A stretch of 64,000 nucleotides of DNA from positions 3,348,001 to 3,412,000 of the forward strand of contig OZ244956.1 in NCBI GenBank assembly GCA_965222505.1, read 5' to 3'. The notes beneath the pieces were generated by a model. That model was not told the DNA's origin. It saw only the letters and a program-made list of their open reading frames with translations, and did no database searches. This stretch comes from G965222505 sp965222505. GTDB taxonomy: Bacteria > Bacteroidota > Rhodothermia > Rhodothermales > DATKEJ01. Shown piece after piece: positions 26,548 to 35,267 of the stretch (the stretch's first letter is position 1; every line of letters starts with the position of its first letter). Made by a program: the position numbers and the translations under genes.

Positions 26548-26832
26548 GCAAAGTTCAACCTGTTGATCCTCGACGACTGGGGGCTGAAGAAACTCACCGG
26601 TGAACAGCAGTATGAACTGCTCGAACTCATCGAGGAACGCTACGGCCGAACGGCGATGATCATCACCAGCCAGTTCCCAGTCGAACACTGGCACGAACAA
26701 ACCATGGCCGATCCGACGCTGGCCGACAGCCTGATCGACCGGGTGGTGTTCAACGCCTACCGTATCGAACTCAGTGGGGAAAGTATGCGTCGGGTCTATA
26801 ACAGCCTGCCCCACGCTGAGCCTCCCCATTGA
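26548..26832 (+). pseudogene. C-terminal remnant of an IS21-family istB ATPase
   Basis: The frame carries AKFNLLILDDWGLKKLTGEQ with the Walker B aspartates, then LLELIEERYGRTAMIITSQF, PVEHWHEQ, DPTLADSLIDRVVFNAYRIE and ESMRRVYNSLP. These are the conserved last 94 residues of the IS21 transposition helper IstB. The Walker A half and the istA transposase are absent, so the element cannot move. The 5' boundary is a sharp junction with an unrelated minus-strand gene tail. Nothing else coding is seen up to 27011; a small hairpin AGGGCGT-GTGAT-ACGCCCT lies at 26970-26988. Confidence 0.85.
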
Positions 26833-27011
26833 CACAGACCAAGGTATCCACTACGTTATGAAGAATCGAGCTGCGTCGCGTCACTCCGAGGATGGATACC
26901 TTGAAGCGGTCTCGGTGGACAACATCACTGGAATACGCATATAGCAAGGTAAACCCGAAGGTTCACGTTAGGGCGTGTGATACGCCCTGTTAAACCCGCC
27001 CTCATCACCAC

Positions 27012-28790
27012 ATGAAACTCAGGGAGTTAATCGGACGCAAGGCAACGTTTCGGTTCGGTTGGTTGTTGCCAGCCCTACTGGTTATGTCTTTACTGGAAGT
27101 ACTCGGGGTCGCGTCCATTTTTCCGTTCATGAATTTGGTCTCCAATCCCGAGGTGATTCAGCAGAACGCCTGGTTACAAGATCTATACACCACGTTGGGA
27201 TTTAGTACCTACCAACAGTTGCTGATCTCCGCAGGTATTGCCGTGCTCGTCCTCCTGACGGTCGCCAATCTGTTTTCAGTCTTTGTGGTGTGGTGGCAAT
27301 ATAAGATTGCCTGGGATACGGCACACGATCTTGCTACCCGACTGCTGTGGACCTACATCACGCACCCCTATGCCTACTTTTTGCAAAACAATACTGCCGA
27401 CCTGATGAAGAAGATTCTGTCCGAGGTCAGTACCCTGATCGCGGGCATTGTGTTGCCGTTGGTCGATCTCATCGCAAGGACGTTCATCCTGGTGATTTTG
27501 TTTGCGCTGCTTTTGTATGTGGATACCCGTTTGGCTTTGGTCGCGTTTTCTATTTTAGGCGGGGCCTATGGGTTGATCTACGTGACCCGCCGGGCGTATC
27601 TGCATGGATTGGGCGAGCGGCGGCTGGCCGCCAATTTGATGCGTTACCAAACGTTGAACGAAGTGTTTTCCGGCATCAAGACCGTTCAGGCACAGGATAC
27701 CCAGTTGTTTTTTTACCAGCGTTTTGCCTCTGCTTCGTACATGCACAACGACACGCACCCCAAGGTGTATCTGGTTGCCAATACGCCCCGGTACCTCATT
27801 GAAATTCTGGCCTTCGGGGGCATTCTGGGAATTACGCTGTATCTGTTGATTACCCGGCAAAATGTACAGGGGGCCTTGCCGTTGCTAAGTTTGTATGCCC
27901 TGGCCGGGTACCGGTTGTTACCGTCCTTGCAGCGCGTGTTTGCCTCAGCCGCAAAGCTACGCAACAACTGGCCAGTAATCGACGATTTTCATACTGAGCT
28001 TGAAGCTGGTCTACATCCGCCCACAGACATCACCACGCTTCCAGAGCCGTTGTCCTTTACCACCCGATTCGGTATGGAAGCTGTCACGTTCCAGTACGAT
28101 GGGGCTGAAGTACCTCTGCTGGGTGGGTTTTCGCTGACCATCGACAAGGGCAGCCGGGTGGCGTTTGTGGGGTCTACGGGGTCGGGTAAAACCACGCTGG
28201 TTGATCTGATGCTGGGTTTGCTTGCCCCTCAAAAAGGCCGACTGGTCGTAGACGATATGGTGCTTACGGAGGCCGGCCTCCCCGCCTGGCGGCGCAACAT
28301 CGGCTACGTTCCGCAAGAGGTCTTTTTGTATGATGATACCGTGGCGCACAACATTGCCTTTGGGGTGTCGGAAGCCGAGGTAGAGCAGGCCCGGATTGAG
28401 GAGGCCGCCCGACAGGCACAGATTCACGACTTTATTGTCACAGACTTGCCGCGGGGTTACGAGACGCCTATCGGCGAGCGCGGCGTGCGGCTCAGTGGGG
28501 GGCAACGGCAACGGCTCGGGCTTGCACGGGCACTGTACCGACAGCCCCAAATTCTGATTCTGGATGAAGCCACCAGCGCACTGGATGGGGTCACCGAACA
28601 GGCCGTGCTGGACAACCTGAATGCCCTGTCCCCGGACCTTACCATCGTCATGATTGCCCACCGTCTGGCGACCGTCCGCCATTGTGATGTGATTTATCTA
28701 CTCGAAGCGGGCCGCGTGACGGATGCTGGAACCTATGATGTCCTCCGCGACCGTAATGCCCTCTTCCGCGAAATGGCCGACCGCACGTGA
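27012..28790 (+). CDS. ABC transporter, fused permease and ATPase (PglK/lipid-flippase type)
   Basis: A 592-residue half-transporter. The six-helix membrane domain spans about 15-330 and the ATPase about 345-590. The ATPase has Walker A GSTGSGKTT, Q-loop YVPQEVFLYDD, signature LSGGQRQRLGLARAL, Walker B ILILDEATSALD and the H-loop histidine in IAHRLATV, so it is intact. The membrane part (LEVLGVASIFPFMNLVSNPE) recalls PglK, which flips lipid-linked oligosaccharides, and similar exporters in polysaccharide clusters. An O-antigen-ligase-type gene lies 14 kb away rather than adjacent. It acts as a homodimer in the inner membrane. Downstream is a BlaI/M56 pair, with the BlaI operator starting 7 bases after this stop. 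Confidence 0.88.
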   Translation: MKLRELIGRKATFRFGWLLPALLVMSLLEVLGVASIFPFMNLVSNPEVIQQNAWLQDLYTTLGFSTYQQLLISAGIAVLVLLTVANLFSVFVVWWQYKIAWDTAHDLATRLLWTYITHPYAYFLQNNTADLMKKILSEVSTLIAGIVLPLVDLIARTFILVILFALLLYVDTRLALVAFSILGGAYGLIYVTRRAYLHGLGERRLAANLMRYQTLNEVFSGIKTVQAQDTQLFFYQRFASASYMHNDTHPKVYLVANTPRYLIEILAFGGILGITLYLLITRQNVQGALPLLSLYALAGYRLLPSLQRVFASAAKLRNNWPVIDDFHTELEAGLHPPTDITTLPEPLSFTTRFGMEAVTFQYDGAEVPLLGGFSLTIDKGSRVAFVGSTGSGKTTLVDLMLGLLAPQKGRLVVDDMVLTEAGLPAWRRNIGYVPQEVFLYDDTVAHNIAFGVSEAEVEQARIEEAARQAQIHDFIVTDLPRGYETPIGERGVRLSGGQRQRLGLARALYRQPQILILDEATSALDGVTEQAVLDNLNALSPDLTIVMIAHRLATVRHCDVIYLLEAGRVTDAGTYDVLRDRNALFREMADRT

Positions 28791-28797
28791 GCAGAAA

Positions 28798-28824
28798 AAT
28801 CAACATAGTGTTGATTTTTCAACA
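28798..28824. promoter_or_regulatory. Double palindromic operator, probably for the BlaI-type repressor
   Basis: AATCAACA-TAG-TGTTGATT (28798-28816) is a perfect 8-bp inverted repeat. TGTTGA-TTTT-TCAACA (28809-28824) forms a second one that shares an arm. Three TCAACA/TGTTGA half-sites in a row 50 bases before the blaI-type start fit dimer binding and autoregulation, as known for BlaI/MecI. Confidence 0.65.
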
Positions 28825-28873
28825 TACTTATTCTATCTTGGTTGGTGTCACCGTTCATTAATCTTCCGTGTTG

Positions 28874-29257
28874 ATGTCAAACCTACCCCCTTTGAGCCGC
28901 CGTGAGCGGGAAGTGATGGATATTGTACACGCGCAGGGTCAGGTTACGGCCAAGCAGATTCGTGCACACATGGCCGAGCCGCCTACCAATGCCGCCGTTC
29001 GGTCCATCTTGCGCATTCTGGTAGAACGCGGCCACCTCACTTTCGAGCAGGATGGTCCGCGCTACGTCTATTCCGCCACGGCCCCGGCACAGACGGCCCG
29101 CCGGTCTGCGCTGAAGCATGTGCTCAAAACATTTTTCGGCGGATCGGTCGAAGGCGCAATGGCAGCGCTGCTTGATCTGGAAGAGAGCAAATTGTCCGGC
29201 GAAGAACGCGCCCGTATCAAGCAATTGATCGAACAAGCCGACCAAGAGGGCCGCTGA
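28874..29257 (+). CDS. BlaI/MecI/CopY family transcriptional repressor
   Basis: A 127-residue winged-helix repressor. The ATG at 28874 is chosen over an upstream in-frame GTG at 28868. LSRREREVMDIVHAQGQVTAKQIR and the recognition helix in NAAVRSILRILVERGHL (residues 28-44) are classic for the family. The wing is HLTFEQDGPRYVYSA, and the C-terminal helices that dimerise and carry the cleavage region follow (ALKHVLKTFFGGSVEGAMAALL). The stop TGA overlaps the M56 peptidase start (TGATG), so the two are translationally coupled as in blaI-blaR1 systems. It should repress its own operon until cleaved after signal sensing. Confidence 0.93.
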   Translation: MSNLPPLSRREREVMDIVHAQGQVTAKQIRAHMAEPPTNAAVRSILRILVERGHLTFEQDGPRYVYSATAPAQTARRSALKHVLKTFFGGSVEGAMAALLDLEESKLSGEERARIKQLIEQADQEGR

Positions 29258-31473
29258 TGGAAACCTTGTTTACATTGGAATCCGACTGGATCGGGATGAT
29301 CTTGCGTGCTACGGTCTTGCTGGCGGCTGCTGTGCTGTTGACCCGGCTCCTCCATAAATCGGCGGCCCAGACCCGGCACCTGCTGTGGACGGCCACATTT
29401 GTGCTTCTGCTCAGTCTTCCATTGGGTATGGCCTGGATGCCCACGTGGGAGCTGCCCTTGCTGCCCGCGTCCGAGGTTGCTGTGGCCTCAACGCCTGTAC
29501 ATCAACCCTTAACGGTACATCCTTTCGGTGTTGAAGCACTGAAGTCTGCGGCGGCCCCTCAACAGCCGGTAGCGGCACGTCCTTTTGCACCCTTATCAAC
29601 GCCTGAAAAAGAACCGACCTTGGTCGATACGCTGCATGTCTCAACACTCATATTCTGGATTTGGGCCGTTGGGTGTGGCTTGGCGTTGTGGTCTATGCTG
29701 ATTGGCCTATTGCGGTACCGGACCCTTGTGCGTGCCGCCACACCCCTGACCGATCCCCATTGGTGGGCAACAACCGATGCCCTCCGCGCCCAGCTTCGTA
29801 TCCGGCGGCAGGTACGTCTGGTGATGAGCGAAGACATCTCAACGCCGATGACGGGTGGTTGGCGTGCTCCTGTGGTTTTATTGCCGAAAGGGGCGCAAAC
29901 CTGGTCGGCGGAGCGGAGGGAGGTGGTGCTGGCGCACGAGTTGGTACACGTCCAGCGTCATGATGCCCTCCGGCAACTGGTCGGTCATGCCACGCTGGCA
30001 TTGTACTGGTTTCATCCCTTGAGTTGGCTGGCGGCCCGCCTGTCGAAGATGAGTCGGGAGTTGGCGTGTGACGAAGGCGTACTGGCCCTTGGCGCACGGC
30101 CTTCTGCGTATGCCACACACCTGCTTGCCCTCGCCGACGGCCTCAACGCCGCTCCGGCCCCCGTTGCCCTTCCAATGATTCAAAAAACCCAACTCGAAGA
30201 ACGACTTATGGCGATTCTCAAACCCAACCGGCCTCGTGCCAATATGATTGTCAATACGATGACGCTGTTGCTCATTGCTGCCATCGGCCTCACGGTTGCC
30301 GTCGCACAGCCGACCCCTGCCCTTGTGCCTGCACCGGCCGAAGCCCCGGTTACGGCCCCTGATCCCGTAGCGCCCCCAGCCCCGGTTGCCGCATCCGTAA
30401 TTGCGGAAACCCCGCCGATCCTGGAAGTGCCCGTTGAGGCACCGGTCATGGCCACTTCTGTACTTGATGAAGGATGCCGGGCCGAAGGTATGCGGGGTTC
30501 ATTTAGCGGGACCATCAGCACAACGAAAGAAGGGGGCGAAACCCGCCAAGCGCGTTCTGGCTGGTTCAACGGCGACCGCATGATCCAGCAATACGACGGT
30601 GACCTTCGGTTGTGCATGCGCATCCACGGTGAGGTGGTTATGGCCAATGATGGTCTGTCCGTTCGGGCGGTAGGAGCCGATAGTTGGGTGGCACTTGAAG
30701 CCGAAGAGCATCATCTTCAGCAACTCATCATTACGGAGGATGCCAGTGGCATAACATATACCTGGCGTGTAGATGGAAAGGAACGCCCCTTCGACAACAA
30801 GGCACAGACCTGGCGAGATCAGATGTTCGTTGTGATGAATGGCTATTGGGAAGCCAGCCGTTTGCGTGGGCAGGAGAGTAGCTTACGTGGGGAAATTTCT
30901 TCACACCGAGGTGAGGTCAGCAGTATGCGTGGGGAGATTTCCTCGCACAAAGGGCACATCAGTAGCATGCGCGGAGAGATCTCTTCGCACCACGGCGAGG
31001 TGAGTAGCATGCGTGGGGAAATTTCTTCACACCGAGGTGAGGTCAGTAGTATGCGTGGAGAAATCTCCTCGCTTCGGGGTGAGCTCAGCAGTATGCGTGG
31101 GTTCTCACACAACTGGGACGAAGCCGACCGCAAAAAGTACAAAGCGCGCAAAGCCGAGATCGAGGTCCGCATCGCGGAAATCGAAGCGCAAATTGATGCC
31201 TATAATCTGGACGCCAAGGTTCGGGAAATCGAAGCACGCATTGAAGCCTACGGCCTTGGTCCAAACACGGAAGCGATTGAACGCGAAATTGACGCCTACG
31301 ACCTCGACGGCAAGGTTCGGGAAATCGAGCAGCAAATCGAGGCGTACGACCTCGACGCTAAAGTGCGCAAACTCGAACAGGAGATCAAGGAACTTGATGC
31401 TGACCGCCGCGCAACGGAAATCGAGCGCAACCTCAAGCCCGAAGTAGACAAGCTACGTAGCTTAAACCGATAG
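29257..31473 (+). CDS. M56 (BlaR1-type) metallopeptidase sensor with heptapeptide-repeat and coiled-coil tail
   Basis: A 738-residue membrane sensor-protease. Transmembrane helices lie near 12-30, 36-58, 130-155 and 329-350. The zinc site is HELVH (227-231) with Glu268 in SRELACDEG as third ligand, all intact. After the last helix come an Ala/Pro-rich linker (350-400), a roughly 130-residue globular domain with no penicillin-binding motifs, twelve 7-residue units of pattern SSxRGEx (534-616), and five 16-residue units of pattern xIExxIxAYxLDxKVR (641-720) predicted as coiled coil. By BlaR1 topology this tail is outside the inner membrane. The peptidase should cleave the neighbouring BlaI-type repressor. 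The signal is unknown and probably not a beta-lactam, because the sensor domain differs. Confidence 0.85.
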   Translation: METLFTLESDWIGMILRATVLLAAAVLLTRLLHKSAAQTRHLLWTATFVLLLSLPLGMAWMPTWELPLLPASEVAVASTPVHQPLTVHPFGVEALKSAAAPQQPVAARPFAPLSTPEKEPTLVDTLHVSTLIFWIWAVGCGLALWSMLIGLLRYRTLVRAATPLTDPHWWATTDALRAQLRIRRQVRLVMSEDISTPMTGGWRAPVVLLPKGAQTWSAERREVVLAHELVHVQRHDALRQLVGHATLALYWFHPLSWLAARLSKMSRELACDEGVLALGARPSAYATHLLALADGLNAAPAPVALPMIQKTQLEERLMAILKPNRPRANMIVNTMTLLLIAAIGLTVAVAQPTPALVPAPAEAPVTAPDPVAPPAPVAASVIAETPPILEVPVEAPVMATSVLDEGCRAEGMRGSFSGTISTTKEGGETRQARSGWFNGDRMIQQYDGDLRLCMRIHGEVVMANDGLSVRAVGADSWVALEAEEHHLQQLIITEDASGITYTWRVDGKERPFDNKAQTWRDQMFVVMNGYWEASRLRGQESSLRGEISSHRGEVSSMRGEISSHKGHISSMRGEISSHHGEVSSMRGEISSHRGEVSSMRGEISSLRGELSSMRGFSHNWDEADRKKYKARKAEIEVRIAEIEAQIDAYNLDAKVREIEARIEAYGLGPNTEAIEREIDAYDLDGKVREIEQQIEAYDLDAKVRKLEQEIKELDADRRATEIERNLKPEVDKLRSLNR
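30856..31104 (+). repeat. Twelve tandem 21-bp units encoding SSxRGEx heptapeptides
   Basis: Eleven full and one shortened unit, in frame. Typical unit peptides are SSMRGEI, SSHRGEV, SSHKGHI and SSLRGEL. Blocks starting at 30887 and 31013 are identical over about 34 bases, six units apart, showing recent duplication by slippage or recombination. Confidence 0.9.
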
Positions 31474-31488
31474 CGGTAGATCGGTCCA

Positions 31489-32433
31489 TCAATCCGGTCT
31501 ATCAATCCGGTCCAACACATCCTCAATAGATCCGCGTTCATCCAGGTCAACCCAATGATACGTGGGGTACCGGCGGAACCACGTGAGTTGTCGTTTGGCA
31601 TACCGCCGGGTATTTCGTTTGAGCAGGCGCACCATCTCGTCATAATCAATTTTACCCTGGAGGTACGCAATCGGCTCCTGATAGCCGATGGTGCGAAGCG
31701 GGTTCAGGGAAGACGCAAAACCGGCTGCCAACACGCCGCGCACTTCATCGAGTAAACCGGCTTCCAGCATCTGGTCTACGCGGGCCCCGATGCGCCGGTA
31801 GAGGTGGGTCCGGTCCCGGGTCAGGACGACAACCTTGAACGGCGGTTTATGGGCCTGGGAAGGTGGCTGAAAAGACGAGAGTGGCTGGCCGGTGCCGTGG
31901 TAGACTTCCAGGCCGCGCACCAGCCGTTGGGTTTTGGAGGGGTCGAGGGTGGCGGCGAATGTAGGGTCCACGGATTGAAGTTCTGCGTAGAGGACTTCGG
32001 CCCCTTCATCGGCGAGGCGTTGCATGAGCCGGGGGCGGAGGGTGGAGTCCACCGGCGGAATATCGGCGAGGCCGTGGATGAGCGCGTGCAGGTACAGGGT
32101 GGACCCACCCACGATGAGGGCACTGCGGCCCTCGGCCTGGAGTTGGGCGATGCGATCCAGCGCGTTCACTTCGAAGCGGCCTGCCGAGAAGGGTTCGTCC
32201 AGGTCCAGTTCGTTGATGAAATGATGCCGCACCCGGTCTAGTTCATCGGCGGAAGGTTTGGCCGTGCCGATGGTCAGGGGGCGGTAAATTTGCCGACTGT
32301 CGGCAGAGAGAATATCAGCGCCAAGGGATTCGGCCAGGTACAGGCTCAGGTCGGTTTTGCCCACGGCCGTCGGGCCGGTCAGGACGAGAAGTGGGGAAGA
32401 AGGTTCGTTTGTAGTGATCGCTGAAGCGATCAT
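31489..32433 (-). CDS. miaA: tRNA dimethylallyltransferase
   Basis: A 314-residue enzyme that adds a dimethylallyl group to A37 of tRNAs reading UNN codons. The P-loop is TGPTAVGKTDLS, ILSADSRQIY carries the tRNA-binding aspartate, and IGTAKPS, LIVGGSTLYLHAL, PLRTIGYQEP and KRQLTWFRR are family signatures. Length is normal. It is the last gene of a minus-strand run beginning at 34408. A direct repeat of ATCAATCCGGTC at its 3' end encodes the terminal DRIDRPD. It is convergent with the M56 peptidase gene, 15 bases apart. Confidence 0.96.
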   Translation of the reverse strand: MIASAITTNEPSSPLLVLTGPTAVGKTDLSLYLAESLGADILSADSRQIYRPLTIGTAKPSADELDRVRHHFINELDLDEPFSAGRFEVNALDRIAQLQAEGRSALIVGGSTLYLHALIHGLADIPPVDSTLRPRLMQRLADEGAEVLYAELQSVDPTFAATLDPSKTQRLVRGLEVYHGTGQPLSSFQPPSQAHKPPFKVVVLTRDRTHLYRRIGARVDQMLEAGLLDEVRGVLAAGFASSLNPLRTIGYQEPIAYLQGKIDYDEMVRLLKRNTRRYAKRQLTWFRRYPTYHWVDLDERGSIEDVLDRIDRPD

Positions 32434-32476
32434 TTTTTTAGCGTAGTAAAGGGTGCACTAGGGAGCCATCAGCCGA

Positions 32477-32818
32477 TTAGTAAGTAGGCAGGGAGGGGTC
32501 GATTTCCCGGCTCCAGGCCAGGGTCCCGCCTTTGAGGTTGACGGCCTCGTTAAATCCCTGTGCGCGCATGAAGGAGACGGCGTTGGCCGAGCGTGCCCCT
32601 GAGCGACAGTGCACCACGATGGACTTGTTCTTGTAATCGGCCAATTCTTCGAGCCGGTTCGCAAGTTGCCCGAGCGGGATTAGGGTGCCGCCGAGGTTGG
32701 CGATTTCATATTCACGAGGTTCGCGAACGTCCAGCAGGATAAAGTCTTCTCCGGCATCGAGCCGGACCTTGAGTTCGTGGACGGTGATTTCGGGCGTCCG
32801 CGATCTGAACAGGTTCAT
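32477..32818 (-). CDS. Rhodanese-like domain protein
   Basis: A 113-residue single-domain rhodanese. The fold begins ITVHELKVRLDAGEDFILLDVREPREYEIANL, and the active-site loop is VVHCRSGARS with catalytic Cys71. It can transfer sulfane sulfur, for instance to tRNA thiolation or cyanide, but partners are unknown. It has no signal peptide and lies 43 bases before miaA on the same strand, so a link to tRNA modification is possible though unproven. Confidence 0.9.
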   Translation of the reverse strand: MNLFRSRTPEITVHELKVRLDAGEDFILLDVREPREYEIANLGGTLIPLGQLANRLEELADYKNKSIVVHCRSGARSANAVSFMRAQGFNEAVNLKGGTLAWSREIDPSLPTY

Positions 32819-32845
32819 AGACGGAGGGCGTAAAAACAGGTTGGG

Positions 32846-33601
32846 TTAATTCTGAATACGAGGGACCAATTGTTCAGCACGGTCCCGGGTCAGCGCCAGG
32901 TAGATGTTGGCCCGGCTGCGCCAGACGACGGCTTCGGTGTCGTCGAGTGGTTCTACGGTAAAGGCATTGGCTTGTTCGAGGCTTTCCAGTAGGGTCGTCT
33001 CAAGGAACAATCCTTGCCGCCGGTACCGGTCCAGAAAGGCATAGTTCAGCACAAACACCACCAACTCTTCTCCACTTTGGTCGGTGAATACGAAGGCCGG
33101 GAGTTGGGCATTTTGTGTTACGTCGATCAGGGCGATGCCATCGAGTCGGGTTTGTTGGATCGCTGGAATGTCAACCTGCCAACCGAAATGGGTTTCGATG
33201 AATTGCGAGTTTTCGGCCGGATCCGAAGATTCCAGCGCGAAGCGCAATTCGGGCAAGCTGCGCTCGGCTAGGCGGATCAGGTTGCCTTCCGGGCTGGCTT
33301 CAGGTTTGGGGGTGATGAAATAGAACAACAGCCCTACCAGTCCGGCCAGGACCGCCATGCTCAACAGGCGTTTCAGGGCATCGGTCTTGTTTTTTCGCTG
33401 GAGCCGACGCGCATGACGGCTGGTAGGACCTTCGGAGGCTGCCGGGGATGTTGTGGTTTCCGGTTGCACAGGCGGCACACTTTGCGCAACGGGTTCCGGT
33501 TTAGGGGCAGGATCTAGGGGCGATAGCGGATCGGCAGGCGGCTCAATGTCACCTGGGGGATCGGAGGCTAGGTGCAGGAATGTGACCGGCGGTATCAGCA
33601 T
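32846..33601 (-). CDS. Membrane-anchored protein of unknown function with proline-rich N-terminus
   Basis: A 251-residue protein. The first 60 residues are rich in Pro, Glu and Ser; a basic stretch (RHARRLQRKNKT, about 61-73) precedes one transmembrane helix (about 80-97, MAVLAGLVGLLFYFI). The remaining 150 residues are a soluble domain, presumably periplasmic, with the pattern FIETHFGWQVDIPAI that resembles anti-sigma-factor-like C-terminal domains. I do not recognise the family. The start lies three bases after the stop of the SAM hydroxide adenosyltransferase gene, so the two are co-transcribed. Confidence 0.75.
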   Translation of the reverse strand: MLIPPVTFLHLASDPPGDIEPPADPLSPLDPAPKPEPVAQSVPPVQPETTTSPAASEGPTSRHARRLQRKNKTDALKRLLSMAVLAGLVGLLFYFITPKPEASPEGNLIRLAERSLPELRFALESSDPAENSQFIETHFGWQVDIPAIQQTRLDGIALIDVTQNAQLPAFVFTDQSGEELVVFVLNYAFLDRYRRQGLFLETTLLESLEQANAFTVEPLDDTEAVVWRSRANIYLALTRDRAEQLVPRIQN

Positions 33602-33604
33602 AAC

Positions 33605-34408
33605 TCAATCGGAAAATACAATGTTGATTGGGTCGCCTTTGCGTATGCTGAGCAAGGTGGCCGCATTGCCGTTGTTGACGGCTACTTCCAGGTATCCATT
33701 GCTGCCGAACAACACCAGCGGCTCTCCGTGTGAAACGGTGGCATAAGTGGGATGGAGCCCTTGCACAATGGCAGAGCCGACGTACGATTTATGCGTCCGT
33801 CCTTTTGCATGCCGGGTATATAGGCTGTGGGCGATGTTTGTGATACAGTTTCCAAAACGGTCGATGTGGACGATCCAGCCCTGAATGCCCTGGGTATCGG
33901 CAATGGGCAAGGCCCAGCGCAGTTGCTTCAGGTGTGAAACCGAAGTGCCGAACTCGGACAAGGGGGTCCCCATCGCGAGATGGGCAGCCACCGGGGCAAA
34001 CACGTCCCGCCCATGAAACGTCGGGCTGGGCGTAGGGGTTCTCCAAAAGGCCGGGTTGTCCAAAACAACGGCGTGGTCCGGCTCCATGCCTTCACAGGTA
34101 TTCAGAATGAGGGGAAAGAGTCCATTGTCCGGCCCCACAAAATAATGCCCGTCCTTTTCAAGCGCGACCGGAGGGCGTTCGGTGCCTACGCCGGGGTCGA
34201 TCACCGCAAGGTGAACCGTACCCCGAGGGTAAAACGGGAACGCATCTTTCAGGACGAAAGCGGCCTCCATGATGTCTTGCGGCGCGATCTGGTGAGAGAT
34301 GTCGATCAACTGCAAGGTGGGGGCCAGGCTAAGCACAACACCTTTCATCGATGCCACATAGGCATCACGCGTGCCGAAATCGGTGGTCAAGGTAAGCAAA
34401 CGAGACAC
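33605..34408 (-). CDS. SAM hydroxide adenosyltransferase (DUF62 family)
   Basis: A protein of about 268 residues that hydrolyses S-adenosylmethionine to adenosine and methionine, homologous to fluorinase and chlorinase. LTLTTDFGTRDAYVASMKG at the N-terminus, VHLAVIDPGVGTERPP, FVGPDNGLF, FHGRDVFAPVAAHLA and GWIVHIDRFGNCITNI are the family's conserved blocks. The GTG at 34408 starts just before the conserved region; an ATG at 34465 would add 19 residues without similarity. It heads a four-gene minus-strand run ending in miaA. Confidence 0.9.
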   Translation of the reverse strand: MSRLLTLTTDFGTRDAYVASMKGVVLSLAPTLQLIDISHQIAPQDIMEAAFVLKDAFPFYPRGTVHLAVIDPGVGTERPPVALEKDGHYFVGPDNGLFPLILNTCEGMEPDHAVVLDNPAFWRTPTPSPTFHGRDVFAPVAAHLAMGTPLSEFGTSVSHLKQLRWALPIADTQGIQGWIVHIDRFGNCITNIAHSLYTRHAKGRTHKSYVGSAIVQGLHPTYATVSHGEPLVLFGSNGYLEVAVNNGNAATLLSIRKGDPINIVFSD

Positions 34409-34658
34409 GGCAGAAATCGAAGATCTATCAGTGGACCAGGGTACCATCCATAATATCGGCCTCAAGGGTTCGATGCAACCTGCCGAAGGGGCTTCCTGTT
34501 GCTTTTTGATGGTTTTTAGCCGATCAGGGCCATGGCACGATGCCCTGGACTTTCAATAAATTCCGAATCTTTTGAAAACGGAAGCAGTTTACACCGTTAC
34601 GTGTCTGCAACGCCCTAGCCAACACGCCCTAATATCAATCTGCACCAGCGCGCACCCT

Positions 34659-35267
34659 ATGCCGTCCAATTCTTCCAACGACTCGGCCATGCCGATTCCG
34701 GCGAATGCCTATGAAGAAGCCCTGGAACGTTTTGTGCTGTTCTGGGGCGAGATGGCATCGTCGTGGGGCATCAACCGTACCATGGCCCAGATTCATGCGT
34801 TGCTCTACGCGCTGGATCAACCGCTGGACACCGATGAAATCATGGCACGGTTGCAGGTCAGCCGGGGCAACGCCAACATGAACCTCCGGGCGCTGGTGGA
34901 CTGGAACCTCGTCCGCCGGGTACATCAGTCCGGATCCCGAAAAGACTACTACACCTCCGAAAAAGATGTCTGGAAGATCTGTGCCCGCGTCATTCAGGAA
35001 CGCAACCGCCGGGAGGTCACGCCGGTCAAACAAACCCTGACCGACTGCCTGACCCTGCTGGAGACCGAAGTTCAGGATGCTGATGCGCCCAATACCACAG
35101 AAGCGGGCCAGTTTGCCGTCCGCATTCGGAATCTGGTAGATATGATCCAGTTGTTTGAAAACATCACGACGGCCTTGCTGCCCTTCCTCGGGGCGAAGGA
35201 CATGAAGACGATCCAACAACTGATCGAGTTGACGGCCAGTATGCGCCGCACCAAAAACGACGCATGA
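34659..35267 (+). CDS. GbsR/MarR-like transcriptional regulator
   Basis: A protein of about 202 residues from the ATG at 34659 (a TTG at 34572 is in frame but unlikely). AYEEALERFVLFWGEMASSWGINRTMAQIHALLYALDQPLDTDEI leads to the winged helix with LQVSRGNANMNLRALVDWNLVRRV as recognition region, typical of the GbsR subgroup that in some bacteria senses choline or osmolytes. A helical C-terminal part (about 115-200) probably forms the dimer. The stop overlaps the next start by four bases (ATGA), so it is co-translated with yraN. Confidence 0.88.
   Translation: MPSNSSNDSAMPIPANAYEEALERFVLFWGEMASSWGINRTMAQIHALLYALDQPLDTDEIMARLQVSRGNANMNLRALVDWNLVRRVHQSGSRKDYYTSEKDVWKICARVIQERNRREVTPVKQTLTDCLTLLETEVQDADAPNTTEAGQFAVRIRNLVDMIQLFENITTALLPFLGAKDMKTIQQLIELTASMRRTKNDA

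Noticed and set aside
30856..31104. Tandem 21-bp repeats considered as a CRISPR array
   Set aside because: There are no unique spacers; the units are contiguous, in frame and part of a coding region.
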